Source: Bacteroidales bacterium
GTDB lineage: Bacteria; Bacteroidota; Bacteroidia; Bacteroidales; JAADJA01
NCBI GenBank assembly: GCA_029933495.1
Contig: JAOZOC010000179.1
Location: forward strand, 1-6,819
Length of the DNA stretch: 6,819 nt
Reading direction: 5' to 3'
The number at the start of each line of letters is the position of its first letter. Positions within the stretch are counted from its first letter, which is position 1. This document shows, piece after piece, positions 1 through 6,819 of this stretch. The position numbers and the translations under genes are program-made. Below the pieces are notes generated by a model. The model had not been told where the DNA came from and ran no database searches. It saw nothing but the letters and a program-made list of their open reading frames with translations.

Positions 1-2283
1 ATCCAAACATCCGTAACCAGCGGTATGATGAATGATGATCCGAATACTGTGTTTGGAAATATTAACGTAAATATGGCCGGAGGCAATTGGTGCCTTGACT
101 ATGGTAGTGATGAAGCATTTGTAGTTAATGGGAACTTCACATTATATCCAGGTAATACTTTGGATATGAATGATGAAACTCTTATCGTTCATGGCATTTT
201 TACAAATGATGCTACTTCTAAAATATATATTTACGATTACAACAAGTCTGTTGAAGGTAAAGGCAAAAAAATAAATACTGTTTTAGATGAACCTCAAGAA
301 TCGAATAGTAGCGAAGCCAAAGGGGGCTACCTCGAAATAGATAATGATTTTATCCTAAATGGCTTTATGGATATAGGTGATGGTAACGTACTGACGCATA
401 GCATCTTTATGCTTTCCAACACAGGTTCGTTAGATATTGATGGTGGTAATTTTATCTGCGACGGTCCTTACAACCCTAATTCTACTGGTTTTCTTTTTGG
501 TACATTAAATATGAATAATGGCTTGTTTGAGATCACCTATAACCCACTCAGGATTGAGGGACCCACTTCAATAAACAATGGTGTCATCCGTGTTGGCGCA
601 TCATTCCTCGTACAGTATACCGGTTACTTCCAGCCAACAGGGGGTACGGTAGAAATAATCGGTGCAGGAAGTGCTGGGCATTTTATCAAGGTTGATGCAA
701 CGAATTACTTTCACGACCTTGTTATCAACCGAACCAATGCAATAGATATATTAACCGGGTACAACCTGGTTATCAAAAATGATTTCACCATATTAAATGG
801 CGGACTAAATAGCAATACCGGTGATATTTACATTGGTGGCAACTGGACCAATAGCGCCGGGCCATCTGCATTTATTGAAAATACAGGATCTGTATTTTTT
901 GACGGCACCGGGGATGTAAGCATTACAACAGGAGAAACATTCTACAATCTAACTCTGGATAAATCTTCAATTAGTGAATGGTTAACACTATCCGGTAATG
1001 TTACAGCCCTTGGCGACCTTGTTGTGAATGGCGGGGCACTGCATACAGGAGATAACACTCTGGATGTGTATGGTAATATTGATATTAACAGTTCTGCTAA
1101 TTTATTTGTTCAGGCAGGTGGAACACTAAAGGTTGGCGACTTCAGCTATATAACCGCTGCTTTTGGATCACAATTCTTTATTGAGGGATATCCTTCAAAC
1201 TATGCTACACTTACACATTCAGGTACCGGAAAGTATTCTTGCCAGATTGATGGTGAAATTGCTGCAAGTTATGCCATCTTTGAACATATGAGTCCGACTG
1301 GTCTTTTCTTATTGTCGAATGCAACAGTGAATCCTGTCTATTCATTTAATCACTGTATTTTCCAAAACGGAGCAATGTCTCCTACCTCAACATATCTAAC
1401 CCTGAATACCTCTGGCACCTTTACTGCTGTTGATGTTTATTTTGAAAATACGGCCGGATGGATGGGATATAATGTAAATAAACAAGCTGAATTTCCCGGA
1501 GATGTAACATTCCAGGCTGCTACGGGAGATTTTGCAGGTCCGGAATTTGAAGCCGATGGTAGCAATCGCCTCCACTGGACTGATATAGATGTTGATATGG
1601 ATTTAACTGTTATGCTGGAAGGCCCGTTTAATGGCACAGGCATGGCCACTGATATTAATGGCATATTGCCAGGTAATCAGCCATTTAACTCCAATCCTTT
1701 GGCTGACTGGTATTATACCGGTTCAGAATATGTGGTCTCTATGCCTGCCAATGTAACTGACTGGGTTCTTGTTGAGCTCAGAGATGCCTCTTCTGCCGCA
1801 GATGCTATGCCCGGTGATGTGGTTGCAAAACAAGCGGCACTGCTTTTAAACAACGGTTCAATCGTCGACCTTGACGGAACAAGCAACCTGACTTTTCCGG
1901 GGATTACCTATTCAAGTGCTCTGTTCCCTGTTGTATGGCACAGAAACCACCTTGGTATTATATCTTCGGAGAAGATGATGCGAACAGGTGGAGTTTATAC
2001 TTATGATTTTACCCAGGAAGGATCAGCTTACAGCAATACAAACCCAGGTGAAAAACTGTTAGGAGGAAGTATCTGGGGTATGCTTGGCGGTGATTCAAAT
2101 GGGTCAGGGTTAGTAGCTTTAGGTGATCTAAGTAATGACTGGACCCCATACGCCGGAGAAGCCGGTTACAGGCCAGCCGATTATAACCTCGATGGGCAAC
2201 TCAATAATAGAGATAAAAATGATGTTTGGTTTGAAAATCTGTTAAAATCATCTCAAATACCGGGTAGTAAGAAAACAGAATAA
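1..2283 (+). CDS. Large secreted beta-helix repeat protein with dockerin-like C-terminus (5'-truncated)
   Basis: The frame is open from base 1 and ends at TAA 2281-2283, giving 760 visible residues. The first ATG (25) has no ribosome binding site or signal peptide and lies inside a repeat unit, so the gene starts upstream. Counting codon 1 as bases 1-3, residues ~1-400 are Gly/Asn/Thr-rich beta-strand repeats of the kind predicted to form a right-handed beta-helix, including a GNWTN unit. Residues ~401-526 match a module seen in Bacteroidota surface proteins (a 'GEIAASYAIFEHM'-type strand, then 'GDFAGPEFEADG' and 'LHWTD'). Residues ~531-760 match the conserved C-terminal module of these proteins ('LEGPFNG', 'DWVLVELRD', 'VVWHRNHLGI'). 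That module ends in two DxNxxG-type calcium loops and 'SQIP'. No classical type IX secretion tail is visible. Role inferred: surface adhesion or polymer binding. Family membership is from remembered motifs; the ligand is unknown. The downstream gene encodes a paralogue. Some databases label such proteins hemagglutinin-like or dockerin-containing. Confidence 0.9.
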   Translation: MQTSVTSGMMNDDPNTVFGNINVNMAGGNWCLDYGSDEAFVVNGNFTLYPGNTLDMNDETLIVHGIFTNDATSKIYIYDYNKSVEGKGKKINTVLDEPQESNSSEAKGGYLEIDNDFILNGFMDIGDGNVLTHSIFMLSNTGSLDIDGGNFICDGPYNPNSTGFLFGTLNMNNGLFEITYNPLRIEGPTSINNGVIRVGASFLVQYTGYFQPTGGTVEIIGAGSAGHFIKVDATNYFHDLVINRTNAIDILTGYNLVIKNDFTILNGGLNSNTGDIYIGGNWTNSAGPSAFIENTGSVFFDGTGDVSITTGETFYNLTLDKSSISEWLTLSGNVTALGDLVVNGGALHTGDNTLDVYGNIDINSSANLFVQAGGTLKVGDFSYITAAFGSQFFIEGYPSNYATLTHSGTGKYSCQIDGEIAASYAIFEHMSPTGLFLLSNATVNPVYSFNHCIFQNGAMSPTSTYLTLNTSGTFTAVDVYFENTAGWMGYNVNKQAEFPGDVTFQAATGDFAGPEFEADGSNRLHWTDIDVDMDLTVMLEGPFNGTGMATDINGILPGNQPFNSNPLADWYYTGSEYVVSMPANVTDWVLVELRDASSAADAMPGDVVAKQAALLLNNGSIVDLDGTSNLTFPGITYSSALFPVVWHRNHLGIISSEKMMRTGGVYTYDFTQEGSAYSNTNPGEKLLGGSIWGMLGGDSNGSGLVALGDLSNDWTPYAGEAGYRPADYNLDGQLNNRDKNDVWFENLLKSSQIPGSKKTE
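46..408 (+). repeat. Paralogous block A, copy in the first protein
   Basis: This unit starts at VFGNINVN and contains VVNGNFT, ETLIVHGIFT and KGGYLEID, ending near DIGDGNVLTH. It aligns with 6462-6804 in the second protein. By eye, 22 of 43 residues are identical over 121-249 against 6537-6665, and 19 of 30 over the stretch from KGG (319 against 6720). DNA identity is visibly lower, so the duplication is old or the repeats diverge fast. Confidence 0.85.
571..735 (+). repeat. Beta-helix unit B (GVIR...F.PT.GT.E), copy in the first protein
   Basis: The unit runs from INNGVIRVGASF through YFQPTGGTVEIIG to YFHDLVINR. Its skeleton (a GVIR strand, an aromatic-x-PTxGTxE turn, then an xxLxIxK-type strand) recurs at 5883-6041 in the second protein. 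It is a structural repeat of the presumed beta-helix. Confidence 0.7.
826..906 (+). repeat. Beta-helix unit C (IYIxGNWTN), copy in the first protein
   Basis: A 27-residue unit from IYIGGNWTN to GSVFFDG, followed by an ETFYNLTLDKS strand at 934-966. By eye 17 of 27 residues match the unit at 5379-5459. The GNW...F...G.V.FDG pattern is widespread in Bacteroidota repeat proteins. Confidence 0.8.
2092..2214 (+). other. Paired dockerin-like calcium-binding loops at the protein C-terminus
   Basis: Two 12-residue loops with the dockerin/F-hand spacing are visible: DSNGSGLVALGD (2092-2127) and DYNLDGQLNNRD (2179-2214). Both have acidic or amide residues at positions 1, 3 and 12. The second also has Asp at 5, Gly at 6 and Gln at 7, while the first has Ser at 5. 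The loops are 17 residues apart, close to the duplicated arrangement of type I dockerins. In Bacteroidota giant surface proteins this element closes the chain, as here, about 22 residues before the stop. Calcium binding is likely for the second loop and less sure for the first. Whether a cohesin partner exists cannot be told; the element may simply stabilise the C-terminal module. Confidence 0.7.
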
Positions 2284-2392
2284 TGTTCTTTCAAATATCT
2301 ACCAAAATATAGTCAAATTAATCAAAAATACAATATTAATAAGTTCATAACATATTTTTTAAAAATAGCTTATAGAAAAAAAGACAAAAAAC

Positions 2393-2423
2393 TTGACAAC
2401 AATACACAATAGTTGTATATTTG
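2393..2423 (+). promoter_or_regulatory. Bacteroidota-type promoter for the second surface-protein gene
   Basis: TTG at 2393-2395 (inside TTGACA) is followed after 20 bases by TATATTTG at 2416-2423. This matches the -33 TTG / -7 TAnnTTTG pattern of the Bacteroidota primary sigma factor with its usual 19-21 base spacing. Transcription would begin near 2428-2431, leaving a leader of about 60 bases before the ATG at 2490. It suggests the second gene can be transcribed on its own, not only by read-through from the first. Confidence 0.7.
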
Positions 2424-2426
2424 TTG
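2397..2426. repeat. Imperfect inverted repeat overlapping the promoter
   Basis: CAACAA at 2397-2402 is the reverse complement of TTGTTG at 2421-2426. Inside it ACAA (2406-2409) faces TTGT (2413-2416) across a three-base centre, with mismatches and a one-base offset between the inner and outer arms. The dyad spans the spacer and the -7 element, where a repressor or activator could bind. The sequence is short and AT-rich, so chance is a serious alternative. Confidence 0.3.
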
Positions 2427-2489
2427 ACTCCAAAGCATTGGAATTGTAAATAGCAATAAATTCATTATTATTAATTTAAAACTATTCTT

Positions 2490-5400
2490 ATGAGAAACAT
2501 TATTACATTTTTCACAATTCTGATAATGAGTTTATCATTATCGGTTATTAATGCACAAAGCATTTCAAAACAGGCAACCATTGTTCCAATGGCAGGCCAC
2601 GACACTTCAATTGAATTAAAAAACATCACTCCTCACATACCGTCCGGCAATCCTGAGTATATTGAAAATGAGCAGGAATGGGGTGAGGACCCTTTTGGCA
2701 AGAACTTCTCGCAACCGCCTGCAAATGATCCTGTTGTGCAAAGCATGAAAGGTGCAAAGGGCACAAAAGGTGCTGCAATAAACTTTGCCGGACTTAACAA
2801 CAGTGATAATGGTTCAATACTTCATGCACCACCTGATACGGATGGTGATATTGGCCCAAATCATTATTTTCAGACAACAAATACATCATTTGAAATTTTT
2901 GACAGGGATGGGAATTCTCTGTATGGCCCTGCCGGGGTTACAACAATATTTGATGGTTTTCCCGGACAATGGACAGGATTAAAAGTAACTGATCCTGTGG
3001 TTCTGTATGATGAACAAGCCGACAGATGGTTCTTCTCAACTTTTACAAAAGAAACCGGATCAACATCCGGGGATTATTATATCCTTATTGCTGTTTCCCA
3101 AACTGCTGACCCGACAGGCAGCTATTACAGATATGGTTATGGAGTTAGTGCAATGCCCGATTATGCAAAATGGGCTGTTTGGCCTAATGGATATTTTATG
3201 GGTGCTAATGTTCATTCGGGTTATGACAACTTTGCTTTTGACAGAAGTCAGATGCTCTTGGGTAATGGTGCCGGAGGACTTCAAGTTGACAATGGTGACA
3301 GACCTAATTACAGCAGTAGTTTTCAGGCAGTTCTTCCGGCTGATTGTGACGGGACTTTCCCACCAAGTTCAACTCCGGCATATTTTGTTACAATAAATGA
3401 TGATGCCTGGCCTAATAATTCAACCGACAAGCTGATGATTTGGGAGTTTTCTGTTAACTGGTCACCAATTGGAGGAAACTGGGCTTTGGTACAATCAATC
3501 AATACAGCAGCTTTCGATACTTATTTTACCGGTGGCTTTCATGACAATATCGAACAACCGGGTACAACACAAAAATTAGATGCCATTACCCAGGTTTTAA
3601 TGAACAGAGTACAATACAGGTATATTGGCGGACAAGGCAGAATAGTTTGTAACCATACAGTTGATGTTAGTACTGATCACGCAGGAATAAGATGGTATGA
3701 ACTAAGAAAAACAGGAAGCAACCCCTGGACGAAATATCAGGAAAGCACTTATGCTCCTGATGCCGATAACAGGTGGATGGGAAGTATTGCAATGAATGAA
3801 AACGGAGATATTGCACTTGGATACACCGTTTCAGGAAGCTCAACTTACCCGTCAATAAGATTTACAGGACGAAATTATGGTGATGCGTTAAGTTTAATGA
3901 CTATAATTGAGCAGTCAATTCAGTCTGGAGCAAATTCACAAACAACAGGTTCGAGATGGGGTGACTATTCATCAATGCGTACAGATCCAAATGACGGCCA
4001 AACATTTTGGTACACAAGTGAATATGTAGAAAGCTCTTCGGGTTGGTATCCCTGGGCGACACGAATTGCAGCATTCAGTTTCAACTCATATTGTGCTGCT
4101 TCAGGAACAAGTTGCGGCAGTTCAGACGAATATATATCAAGAGTTGAATTTGGTAGTATTGACAATAACACCGGCTGTGACTATTACACAGATTATTCAA
4201 TAACCCAGATAAATGAAATACCTATAAATGCAGCAGAGACAATAACAGTTACTAATGGTCATCCCTGGAGTGCGGATCAATGCGGTATCTGGGTTGACTG
4301 GAATAATGATGATGATTTTGATGATGCAGGAGAGACCATATCTGTATCTGGTTCTGCGGGTAGTGGGCCATACACGGCATTAATTGATCCTCCGGGTAGC
4401 GTTTCTGTTGGGGATAAATATACAATGCGCGTAAGAATTGTATATAGCACAACCCCATCACCTTGTGGAACTGCTTCATTTGGTGAGGTTGAAGATTACG
4501 GAATAGAAATTGGTTCCTTTGCATATAACAATACCTGGACAGGGGCGGTCAGCGATGATTGGTTTACTCCTGGCAACTGGTCTTTGGGTACAATTCCTAC
4601 TTCTGATGTCAATGTTACAATCCCGGCAGGAACACCAAATGATCCTGTTATTGGTCCCGGTATTGCATATTGCAATAACTTATATTTGAACTCGGGTGCT
4701 ACATTAACACAGAATGAAGTTTCCTATTTTTATTGCTACGGAACATTTGATGCCGGGTTTGGGCAGTTTACTATGAACGGAACCAGTTATTTGTATTTTG
4801 CCGGTTCATCAGATACATACTGGTGGGATGATTATCAGGATGATACATACACAAATGTCAGGGTCGATAAATCCACAAGTACAGCATCTGTTACAATGAA
4901 ATATGATATGACATGTTCCGGCACATTTGAAATACGTGAAGGCGTTTTCAAAATGGACAGCAACAGGACATTAACAGTGACAAACACAGCTTCTGGTGCA
5001 TTCGAAGTTGAAGATGGTGGAAAACTGATTCTTGACGGAACAAAAACAGTTGATATTGCAGGTGGAGTGAAATTCTATAATGGTAGTCAATTACAGATGA
5101 CCGCAGGCTGGATTAAAACCGGTGGTAATTTATGGGTTGAGGCTAATACCTCATATGATATTCATTTCAATGCAGGGTGGTTATATATGACAGGATCAGG
5201 AGATCAGTATATCCAGGATATGGATGGTGGAAATCTTGAGCTTTATAGTGTCAGTATCCAAAAACCTTCAGGCACTTGCTATATTACCAATACCGATTTG
5301 GATATTAATGGCTCTCTGTATATAAGCTCAGGTACATTAAGTTGTAGAAGTGCAAGCGGATCATCAACAGTTTACGATATTTATATCGCAGGTAACTGGA

Positions 5401-6819
5401 CAAATAATGTTGGTGCTGCCGGTTTTGACGAAGCAACAGGACGAGTAATATTTGACGGTGGCAATTATCATCAATACTGTTATACGGATGAAACATTCAA
5501 TGAGCTTGAAGTCAATAAACCTGCCGGAGGTGCTTTCAGAATGGATGGAGCCAACGTGGTTTGTGCTGCTTATGACTGGACTGCCGGTGCTGTAGATGTT
5601 TTGTCAGGAAGTTTTACTGCCAATGACCTTCTGGACAATGCAATAAAAGGTGCTTTCTATAATAATGCAGGCGGAACTATTAACCTCACAAATTCCGGTA
5701 GTGGAACGTATGTCGATTTAAGTGGTGAACTACATTTATTCGGAGGCACAATGAATGTAACCGGTTCCGTTAGCTGGTGGCCATTTGCTGGAGATGCCAC
5801 AATTGAAATGACCGGAGGAGTTCTTGACTTTACATCTTGTGGCATTACTATTTCCAATAATTCATATACCTTAACCACTAATATTACGGGAGGAGTTATA
5901 CGAACTTCCAGAGGATTCTCAGGCAACAGAGCCGATTTCACCCCGACAGCAGGTACATTTGAGTTTTATGGCGGAACGGATAGTTATTTAAGCCAATCAA
6001 ATGGTTGTACACTTTATAATATTAATATTGATAAAAGTTCAAAAAGCAATTCGGTAAATTCAGGATTGCAAACTGTTTCGGATGGCAGGGTGGATAAAAC
6101 GATTGGTGACAGCAAAGATAATACAATCTCTTTAAGCAGTAACTTCGTAATAACAAATAACTTAACCGTTACCAACGGAGAATTGAAACTTAATGGTCAT
6201 GAATTAACGGTTGCCCACATTTGCGATGTTTATGGAACATTAACAATGGATAACCCGACAGATGTGTTGACAAATGGAAGTGACTATTCTGACCGAGTTT
6301 ACTTTTATTCCGGATCAACAGGTAATTTCACCAACGGAGTTGCAAATATTTACGGATGGATTATACCTTATGCAGGTTGTTCATTTACGGCCTCAATAAA
6401 TAACACGATTTATTACAAAGGAATTTCCGGAGGTGGACTTTCTAATTTCGAACCGACAGCCACTTACGGAAATATAGTTATTGATAAAAATGCAAATCAA
6501 ATAACATATATCGATAATAGTGCAACGGAATCAATTGTTGTGAACGGCTCATTTACTATAAACCCAAACAATAAGTTTGAAATGCAGAACGAAACGATGG
6601 TGGTTCACGGTGCATTTACCGATAATTCATCAAGCGAAATATATGTCTATAATGCCAAGAAATCAAATGGCCCTGCATCTGGAACAAAAGAATCGTCAGG
6701 CCAGGGTAACACAAAAGCTAAAGGTGGCTCGCTTGAAATTGACACCGATGTCACGCTTAACGGACTTCTCGATGTTGGTGATGGTGATGTACTTCTTCAC
6801 GGTGATTTTCAAGCAGCTT
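2490..6819 (+). CDS. Giant secreted protein: signal peptide, propeller-like domain, GEVED domain, beta-helix repeats (3'-truncated)
   Basis: ATG 2490 opens a frame with no stop through 6819 (1443 full codons). It is chosen because a signal peptide follows at once (MRN, hydrophobic stretch, likely cleavage after INA, residue 22) and a promoter lies ~70 bases upstream. Residues ~85-530 match an exported beta-propeller-like family: PPDTDGDIGPNHYFQ (114-128), DPVVLYDEQADRW (168-180), AVSQTADPTGSYY (201-213), GIRWYELR (399-406), RWM (428-430), GDIALGY (439-445) and RWGDYSSMRTDP (489-500). Residues 534-676 form a GEVED domain with CGIWVDWNNDDDF (598-610) and GEVEDY (665-670). A WTG...DDWFTPGNW entry module starts at 683, and beta-helix repeats fill ~725-1443. 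Part of the repeat region is paralogous to the upstream gene. Role inferred: surface or released binding protein. No catalytic site is evident. The true length is unknown; a further C-terminal module with dockerin-like loops is expected by analogy. Export route is probably Sec, then an outer-membrane system that cannot be named because the C-terminus is missing. Confidence 0.93.
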   Translation, partial: MRNIITFFTILIMSLSLSVINAQSISKQATIVPMAGHDTSIELKNITPHIPSGNPEYIENEQEWGEDPFGKNFSQPPANDPVVQSMKGAKGTKGAAINFAGLNNSDNGSILHAPPDTDGDIGPNHYFQTTNTSFEIFDRDGNSLYGPAGVTTIFDGFPGQWTGLKVTDPVVLYDEQADRWFFSTFTKETGSTSGDYYILIAVSQTADPTGSYYRYGYGVSAMPDYAKWAVWPNGYFMGANVHSGYDNFAFDRSQMLLGNGAGGLQVDNGDRPNYSSSFQAVLPADCDGTFPPSSTPAYFVTINDDAWPNNSTDKLMIWEFSVNWSPIGGNWALVQSINTAAFDTYFTGGFHDNIEQPGTTQKLDAITQVLMNRVQYRYIGGQGRIVCNHTVDVSTDHAGIRWYELRKTGSNPWTKYQESTYAPDADNRWMGSIAMNENGDIALGYTVSGSSTYPSIRFTGRNYGDALSLMTIIEQSIQSGANSQTTGSRWGDYSSMRTDPNDGQTFWYTSEYVESSSGWYPWATRIAAFSFNSYCAASGTSCGSSDEYISRVEFGSIDNNTGCDYYTDYSITQINEIPINAAETITVTNGHPWSADQCGIWVDWNNDDDFDDAGETISVSGSAGSGPYTALIDPPGSVSVGDKYTMRVRIVYSTTPSPCGTASFGEVEDYGIEIGSFAYNNTWTGAVSDDWFTPGNWSLGTIPTSDVNVTIPAGTPNDPVIGPGIAYCNNLYLNSGATLTQNEVSYFYCYGTFDAGFGQFTMNGTSYLYFAGSSDTYWWDDYQDDTYTNVRVDKSTSTASVTMKYDMTCSGTFEIREGVFKMDSNRTLTVTNTASGAFEVEDGGKLILDGTKTVDIAGGVKFYNGSQLQMTAGWIKTGGNLWVEANTSYDIHFNAGWLYMTGSGDQYIQDMDGGNLELYSVSIQKPSGTCYITNTDLDINGSLYISSGTLSCRSASGSSTVYDIYIAGNWTNNVGAAGFDEATGRVIFDGGNYHQYCYTDETFNELEVNKPAGGAFRMDGANVVCAAYDWTAGAVDVLSGSFTANDLLDNAIKGAFYNNAGGTINLTNSGSGTYVDLSGELHLFGGTMNVTGSVSWWPFAGDATIEMTGGVLDFTSCGITISNNSYTLTTNITGGVIRTSRGFSGNRADFTPTAGTFEFYGGTDSYLSQSNGCTLYNINIDKSSKSNSVNSGLQTVSDGRVDKTIGDSKDNTISLSSNFVITNNLTVTNGELKLNGHELTVAHICDVYGTLTMDNPTDVLTNGSDYSDRVYFYSGSTGNFTNGVANIYGWIIPYAGCSFTASINNTIYYKGISGGGLSNFEPTATYGNIVIDKNANQITYIDNSATESIVVNGSFTINPNNKFEMQNETMVVHGAFTDNSSSEIYVYNAKKSNGPASGTKESSGQGNTKAKGGSLEIDTDVTLNGLLDVGDGDVLLHGDFQAA
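4089..4517 (+). other. GEVED domain within the second surface protein
   Basis: The segment from YCAASG (residue 534) to GEVEDYGIEIG (676) has the family's order of elements. These are a Cys-containing start, SDEYISRVEFG, the central WVDWN stretch followed by DDDFDDAGE, a TMRVRI strand, Pro-Cys-Gly and the closing GEVEDY that names the domain. Several cysteines (538, 547, 564, 598 and the one in SPCG) could form disulfides in an exported protein. Known GEVED domains are non-catalytic extracellular modules common in Bacteroidota secreted proteins. Here it joins the propeller-like part to the repeat region. Confidence 0.85.
5379..5459 (+). repeat. Beta-helix unit C (IYIxGNWTN), copy in the second protein
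   Basis: A 27-residue unit from IYIAGNWTN to GRVIFDG, followed by an ETFNELEVNK strand at 5490-5519. It aligns without gaps to 826-906 and is flanked by the same kind of strands, so the homology covers more than the short motif. Confidence 0.8.
5883..6041 (+). repeat. Beta-helix unit B (GVIR...F.PT.GT.E), copy in the second protein
   Basis: The unit runs from ITGGVIRTSRGF through DFTPTAGTFEFYGG to LYNINIDKSS. It is the counterpart of 571-735 with nearly the same length. The match is clear at the GVIR, PTxGT and xIxIDK positions and weak between them. Confidence 0.7.
6462..6804 (+). repeat. Paralogous block A, copy in the second protein
   Basis: This unit starts at TYGNIVIDK and contains VVNGSFT, ETMVVHGAFT and KGGSLEID, ending near DVGDGDVLLHGDF. 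It matches the start of the first protein's visible part. The insert between the two conserved halves is five residues shorter here. The window ends just past this block, so the following units of this protein are unseen. Confidence 0.85.

Larger units (their letters stand above)
2284..2489. other. AT-rich intergenic region between the two paralogous genes
   Basis: These 206 bases contain no plausible reading frame. The first ~90 bases after the stop hold only AT-rich sequence. The near-palindrome TATTTTTTAAAAATA (2353-2367) has no GC stem or loop and is not a convincing intrinsic terminator. A-tracts at about 2376-2391 lie just upstream of the promoter and could act as an UP-like element. 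The promoter follows, then a leader of about 60 bases. No Shine-Dalgarno sequence precedes the ATG at 2490; the preceding bases are TTAATTTAAAACTATTCTT, as is common in Bacteroidota. Confidence 0.75.

Noticed and set aside
25..27. ATG as the true start of the first gene
   Set aside because: The frame is open upstream to base 1, there is no signal peptide or promoter, and the homologous unit in the second protein lies deep inside its repeat region.
1437..1664. Minus-strand reading frame opposite the first gene
   Set aside because: It is antisense to a conserved coding region and has no recognisable motif or start signals.
2353..2367. TATTTTTTAAAAATA as an intrinsic terminator of the first gene
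   Set aside because: It is an A/T-only near-palindrome with no loop and no GC-rich stem.
2741..2776. Collagen-like Gly-X-Y stretch (KGAKGTKGAA)
   Set aside because: There are only about three triplets in a linker before the propeller-like domain, too short to form a collagen helix.
2785..3396. Plus-strand reading frames at 2785-2982 and 3007-3396 in another frame
   Set aside because: They lie wholly inside the second gene, whose frame carries clear family motifs there. Their products are low-complexity and Met/Leu-rich with no recognisable features.
3060..5941. Minus-strand reading frames at 3060-3284, 3667-3855, 3965-4171, 4252-4524, 5305-5496 and 5657-5941
   Set aside because: All are antisense shadows of the second gene. 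Their composition reflects the complement of Gly/Asn/Thr-rich codons, for example the Gln/His-rich product of 4252-4524.

Overview
The window fits a member of the Bacteroidota. It is moderately AT-rich, the one visible promoter follows the Bacteroidota pattern (TTG, 20 bases, TAnnTTTG), the start codon has no Shine-Dalgarno sequence, and both proteins belong to large secreted families typical of that phylum (GEVED domain, 'WTG...W..NW' entry module, GNWTN beta-helix repeats, dockerin-like tail). The sequence does not allow a finer placement; a Bacteroidales/Marinilabiliales-like environmental lineage is only a guess.

Layout: (1) 1-2283, plus strand, is the 3' part of a large gene. Its product is a repetitive, probably beta-helical surface protein ending in a conserved C-terminal module with two dockerin-like calcium loops. 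(2) 2284-2489 is an AT-rich intergenic region holding a good Bacteroidota-type promoter and no convincing terminator. (3) 2490 to the window end, plus strand, is the 5' part of a second very large gene, open for 1443 codons with no stop. It encodes a signal peptide, a secreted beta-propeller-like domain, a GEVED domain, a WTG/NW entry module and then beta-helix repeats that run off the edge.

The two genes are related. The last ~125 residues visible in the second protein align with the first ~130 visible in the first, and two further repeat units are shared. The simplest reading is a tandem pair of paralogous giant exported proteins, each seen in a different half: the window shows the N-terminal architecture of one and the C-terminal architecture of the other. 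They are probably cell-surface or released proteins involved in adhesion or in binding a polymer, but no catalytic residues or ligand can be assigned. I see no RNA genes, mobile elements or CRISPR, and nothing I would call a new defence or metabolic system. The points worth following up are the tandem paralogy, the mosaic module order, and a variable charged insert at the same place in both proteins.
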